Positions 60,501 to 64,000 of a DNA stretch of 64,000 nucleotides are shown here, piece by piece; position 1 is the first letter of the stretch; each line of letters opens with the position of its first letter. The notes beneath the pieces are model-generated. The model worked only from the letters and a program-made list of their open reading frames with translations. It was not told the DNA's origin and did not search any database. Source of the DNA: Amphiduros pacificus (Eukaryota; Annelida; Polychaeta; Phyllodocida; Hesionidae); contig OX439004.1 in the NCBI GenBank assembly GCA_949316495.1, forward strand, positions 6,074,605 to 6,138,604, given 5' to 3'. The position numbers were made by a program, and so were the translations under genes.

Positions 60501-63500
60501 AGCATCATACGAACACGTAAAGACTTGAAGGAGTCTGCCAATCTTGCCAACAAACAGGCAGCTCACTCGAGCTCAGAAACTCAAACAATATCCTCCAGCG
60601 ACTCAAATAACACAATCACAGATATAGACTCAGGAGAATTCAGTGATGCTGTCTCAGAACTCGAACCACTGCAAGGTCAGAGGTCAAGGACACTCAGTGG
60701 AAAGTCTCGACATGGAACAGATGTGGAACGCCCTCTAGTGGGGAGTGCACGTTCCCACAGTTCTCAAAGCACAACCAATCTTATGTCACCAGGTAAGCCA
60801 TTGTTAAAAGCAAGATCATTGAGATTGGATTCAGAGACTTTGTATTTAAATCTGGATTGGACAGGTTAAAAAGCTTAATGAACCCATGCACAATAAAATC
60901 ATGCAAATCATTTATTTACTATTTTTAAAGAGTTTTTGACATATTTGAGTATATACATATTGGGGGATGTAGTACAATTCTTCTTCAGCTTGATTTGATT
61001 ATCAACAATATCATGACAGCAATATGTTGAACTCATTCTATGAAGATTTAAGAAGAATATTTTCAGCTATTATCTTTTTTACTTTGACTGATTTATTCTA
61101 TCTAACAGGGAAGAAGAAGAAATCAGCCCAGTTTACAAGTGTAATCTCCGACATCTTTGATGGAAGAATTCTCAGCTCGGTGCAGTGTCTCACATGTGAA
61201 AGAGTAAGTTTTGAGCTCTCACCTTTCTCATTCACTTCCTCATTCTCTTTCTCTTTCTCTTTCTCATTCTCTTTCTCATTCTCTTTCTTATTCTCTTTCT
61301 TATTCTCTTTCTCATTCTCTTTCTCATTCTCATTCTCGCTCATGTAGGTGAGATCATTTAGTTAAATCCTTATTCATGGTGTTAATTGAAAAATTCATCG
61401 CAAATGTTGTTATGTAATATAACTTTGAATTGATCCATGTAATGAAGCAATATACCAGGATGCGGTTGGAGCATAATTTATGTTGGAATTGTTCACATTA
61501 GAGGAACTGTACTATTATATTTGTTTGAGCGAGTTCTGTGTAGTTCATGTCATTAATGGTCAAAAAAAGGCATACTATTGTACTGTACCACGTGGTTGCA
61601 TCAGCTCTATGTTTGAATGATTTGTGTCCTCAGAACCTCAAGGTACACTCAGTATATGTACCATATTATTGGAATGTTGTCTATGTTAGGAACATATTTC
61701 TCACCAGAAGTTATGATTTATAACATGTGAATTTTACAATGTTTCCAGAAATCCTATGAGGTCTGTGTTTGACTGATTTGTGTTATAAGAAGGTAGACTG
61801 TGATTGCTTATCGTATTGTTGGAGTATTGTCTATGGTAGACATATTCCTAGGTGAAAAGATGAAAGTTTTCTATGTATTCAGGTGTCATCAATTTGTTAT
61901 TATGTACCATATTTAAAAAATCCCAGCCATTTAATATCAAGCGCTATGAGTAGCTATTGTCAGGGCTGTTTAAACATTACCTTAACCTTTACCTTTACCT
62001 TTTATAAGATGAGAGTTTTCTAATTATTCAGGTGTCGTCAACCAAGGAGACGTTCCAGGACCTGTCGCTGCCCATCCCCAGTAAGGATCACATCCACATG
62101 CTGCACGCCTCCCAGGGCCCTGCGCTCCCCAAGGGCACGTGTGGCGAGGTCACCCTCAACCAGGGCTGGATCTCATGGATGTTTGGCTGGATGAGAAGGT
62201 CAGCTATCAGATATCATACAACCGTACCTCTGGGGGTCACAGTTAGATTCATTTTGGGCTAAATGTTGAAGTTAAATGGACCATACCTGTGTATAATTGA
62301 TTGACTTTCCTGGTTAGATATCCAGGGAATCACACCTTTAGACAGTCTCCCTGTTAGAACCAGCCTGGTTACATAAGATACTATTGAACTATCAAGTTTA
62401 TAAGTCTAACAGGGGATGTTGTTATGCACTTTAGATGACGTGGCCACTTATATCATTAAGAAAAGAAGGTTTACTTTGATATATGTATGAGAGTACAAGG
62501 TAACATGGCAAAATATTTCACGGGTTCTATATACACCAACATGCTGTGTTTTGAGAGCTTGTCAACATGATGTGTATATGGTCTTCTGTGATATCTTTAT
62601 AAGGATTGACTGTCACATGTGATATTGTTGTAGTTGGTTCTGGGGTCCTATCATCACACTGCAGGATTGTCTGGCTGCCTTCTTCTCCGCGGACGAACTC
62701 AAGGGAGATAACATGTACAGTTGTGACAAATGTAAAAAGTGAGTACAATTTGTCATACTCATTGATAGGTTTCATCTTAAATCCCTAATCCGTCATATAT
62801 ACCATATTTTAGATTTTAAACTGGTTTTTTTTTGCATGTAGGATTGGTGAGATCTTTGTTTTTCATTTTTTACAGGTTAAGAAATGGAGTGAAATATTCA
62901 AAAGTTATGGAACTACCTGAAGTGAGTATTCCGCATTGTTAGGATACACAATTTTAAATATATTTTAATGCAAGTGAAAATAACACAATTTTGAAGAATT
63001 TAGAAAGAATTTAGAAATTTATCAATCAAAAAGAACAGTTGTACATTATTCATGAAATATATATTTGAATCATTCCCATACATTACTTTCTGGATATGCT
63101 TGGAAAATATGCTTTCTTTTATTAAAAACCATTATTACTGTTTTTCCCTGTTTGGCAAATAATACTTTTACAAAAAGAGGTGATATTATATTAGCACATC
63201 TGAGATGATACGTGGAAGGCCACTAGTAGAGTGACATTGATTTTAGACCTTTGTGTATGTTTAGATATTAAGTGTTCATCTGAAGAGGTTCCGTCACGAA
63301 TTCATGTTCTCTACGAAGATATCCAATTATGTGTCGTTTCCCTTGGAAAATCTGGACATGGGACCATACTTACACAAAGGTCAGACTTCAGATTTTCTCA
63401 TGCTTTAAATATTTAAAAGTAAATGTTATGTTTAATTCTTCTGAAATGTTTCATTGTTGAATATTAAAGCATGTGCTCATAGCTTAAAATACAAAAGAAT

Positions 63501-63743
63501 ACAAATAAATACAAAAGAACTAATAGATAGATATCATATGTTTAATTATTTTTTATTTAAATTATTTAGATAAAAATATGGGACCCTAAAGATCAAATTT
63601 AAACATGATAAATTACTTCATCGCTACAGATTATGTGGTATACTTGTAGGATTCAAAAGCATTTCTTTATATTTCAGATTGCCGAGACAAAGTAACTTTG
63701 TATGACCTTGTCGCAGTCATATGCCATCATGGTACAGCTGGCG
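57537..63743 (+). CDS. USP20/33: Ubiquitin-specific protease of the USP20/USP33 type, first twelve coding exons (3' end outside window)
   Basis: Coding exons: 57537-57620, 57875-57997, 58567-58667, 58968-59177, 59568-59681, 59978-60792, 61109-61203, 62032-62198, 62634-62738, 62876-62921, 63265-63379 and 63678-63743, all in phase, giving 680 codons so far. Residues 9-103 form a ZnF-UBP domain ([46 protein letters not shown]). The Cys box [15 protein letters not shown] has its nucleophile near residue 161. Then follow [31 protein letters not shown] and, after a Ser/Glu-rich insert of about 230 residues in exon 6, [47 protein letters not shown] and [12 protein letters not shown]. The His box and the two DUSP domains expected in this family lie beyond the window. 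The enzyme cleaves ubiquitin chains; vertebrate members act on HIF-1alpha, beta-arrestin and deiodinase pathways. The start is the first in-frame ATG before the zinc finger. Confidence 0.93.
57621..57838 (+). repeat. 74-80-bp tandem repeat starting at the USP exon 1 donor
   Basis: The donor gtaagtactcatgtcc is the start of the first unit. The aagtactcatgtcc string recurs at 57697 and 57777, and caacatatcaaaaacaat recurs between them. About 2.7 copies. Confidence 0.85.
57992..58350 (+). repeat. 45-60-bp degenerate tandem repeat starting at the USP exon 2 donor
   Basis: The exon end and donor gctgag|gtgagacaatactgct recur in similar form near 58097, 58139, 58184, 58213, 58266 and 58313. The copy near 58261-58285 reproduces gctgaggtgagacaatactg, so both exon end and donor are duplicated. 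Confidence 0.85.
58651..58806 (+). repeat. 46-bp tandem repeat containing the USP exon 3 donor, four copies
   Basis: The last 15 exon bases caacccaccccttat and the donor gtaagtat are followed by three more copies of caacccacccctcat-gtaag at 46-bp spacing. Each copy is a usable-looking 5' splice site. Confidence 0.92.
59183..59266 (+). repeat. 21-bp repeat, four copies, five bases after the USP exon 4 donor; CTCF-like motif in each
   Basis: The core cgccctctgctgg occurs at 59183, 59204 and 59225, and tgccctctgctgg at 59246, with exact 21-bp spacing. The reverse complement, ccagcagagggcg, fits the bilaterian CTCF core consensus. The exon donor is gtgagc at 59178. Confidence 0.88.
61222..61344 (+). 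repeat. Pyrimidine array (ttctc/attctc) just after the USP exon 7 donor
   Basis: About 20 copies of ttctct/ttctca-type hexamers start 18 bases after the GT at 61204. The run is pure T/C with occasional A on the plus strand, so it could form triplex DNA or bind polypyrimidine-tract proteins in the RNA. Confidence 0.9.
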
Positions 63744-63795
63744 GTAAGTTATGGTACAGCTGGCGGTAAGTTATGGTACAGCTGGCGGTAAGTTA
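63727..63795 (+). repeat. 22-bp tandem repeat spanning the USP exon 12 end and donor, three copies
   Basis: The unit ggtacagctggcg-gtaagttat includes the last 13 exon bases and the donor. GT donors occur at 63744, 63766 and 63788 in identical context. Because 22 is not a multiple of three, use of the second or third donor would shift the frame before the catalytic His box. Confidence 0.92.
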
Positions 63796-63835
63796 GCATA
63801 TAAGTTAACACAGCATTACCTTGCTCTGTAACAGT

Positions 63836-64000
63836 ACACTGATACAGCAAACTGATACGGCAAACTGATACGGCAAACTGATACGGCATTGCATTGTTCT
63901 GTACTCGGACAAGTGAAGTAAGCTGGCACAGCATTGCCGTGACATGTCAAGTGAAGTAAACTGACACAGCATTGCTGTGACATGTCAAGTGAAGTAAACT
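63836..64000 (+). repeat. 13-bp and about 40-bp tandem repeats in the following USP intron
   Basis: The string aaactgatacggc repeats about four times near 63847-63890. Then a unit of about 40 bp with cagcattgc(c/t)gtgacatgtc repeats from about 63920 to the window edge. The repeats continue the array-rich start of this intron. Confidence 0.85.

Overview
The window is metazoan nuclear DNA, most likely from a mollusc or another lophotrochozoan. The support is intron-split genes with GT-AG boundaries, AT-rich spacers full of long (AT)n tracts, a CR1/L2-type LINE, a tRNA-derived SINE, an intronless tandem pair of membrane FkbM/Star-like methyltransferases, a SUEL-lectin/CUB receptor, and a USP20/USP33-type deubiquitinase. 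No plasmid, phage, operon or CRISPR feature was seen. The species cannot be named from sequence alone.

Layout. 1-5.3 kb is non-coding, with two (AT)n tracts, a perfect 20-bp hairpin and a 31-bp repeat. 5.3-10.6 kb holds two single-exon minus-strand methyltransferase paralogues whose central segment looks gene-converted, with a small LINE tail between them. About 11.6-24.5 kb is a plus-strand gene of about ten coding exons: signal peptide, SUEL lectin, CUB, sushi-like module, transmembrane helix and proline/tyrosine-rich tail. 26.5-33.1 kb is a transposon nest: a Jockey/I-like LINE scrap, then an older plus-strand CR1/L2-like LINE split by a 4.7-kb minus-strand relative that still has an uninterrupted 1224-codon ORF. 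33-57 kb is mostly gene-poor and repeat-rich: (AT)n tracts, a 143-bp near-perfect palindrome, a SINE, and minisatellites of 24, 20 and 41 bp plus a 361-bp tandem repeat. 57.5-64 kb holds the first twelve coding exons of a USP20/33 gene, which runs off the window before the catalytic His box.

The most unusual pattern is that tandem repeats start at, or within a few bases of, 5' splice sites. Six of the twelve donor sites seen in the USP gene, and one in the receptor gene, open directly into a tandem array. In at least three cases the exon end and the GT donor are themselves part of the repeated unit, giving ladders of copied donor sites. I saw nothing comparable at 3' splice sites. One of these arrays is also a ladder of CTCF-like motifs, and an array upstream of the same gene carries three perfect DR1 nuclear-receptor elements.

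Functionally the host genes appear unrelated: Golgi/membrane-type methyltransferases, a cell-surface lectin receptor, and a ubiquitin protease. All exon boundaries come from reading frames, splice consensus and family resemblance, not from transcripts.
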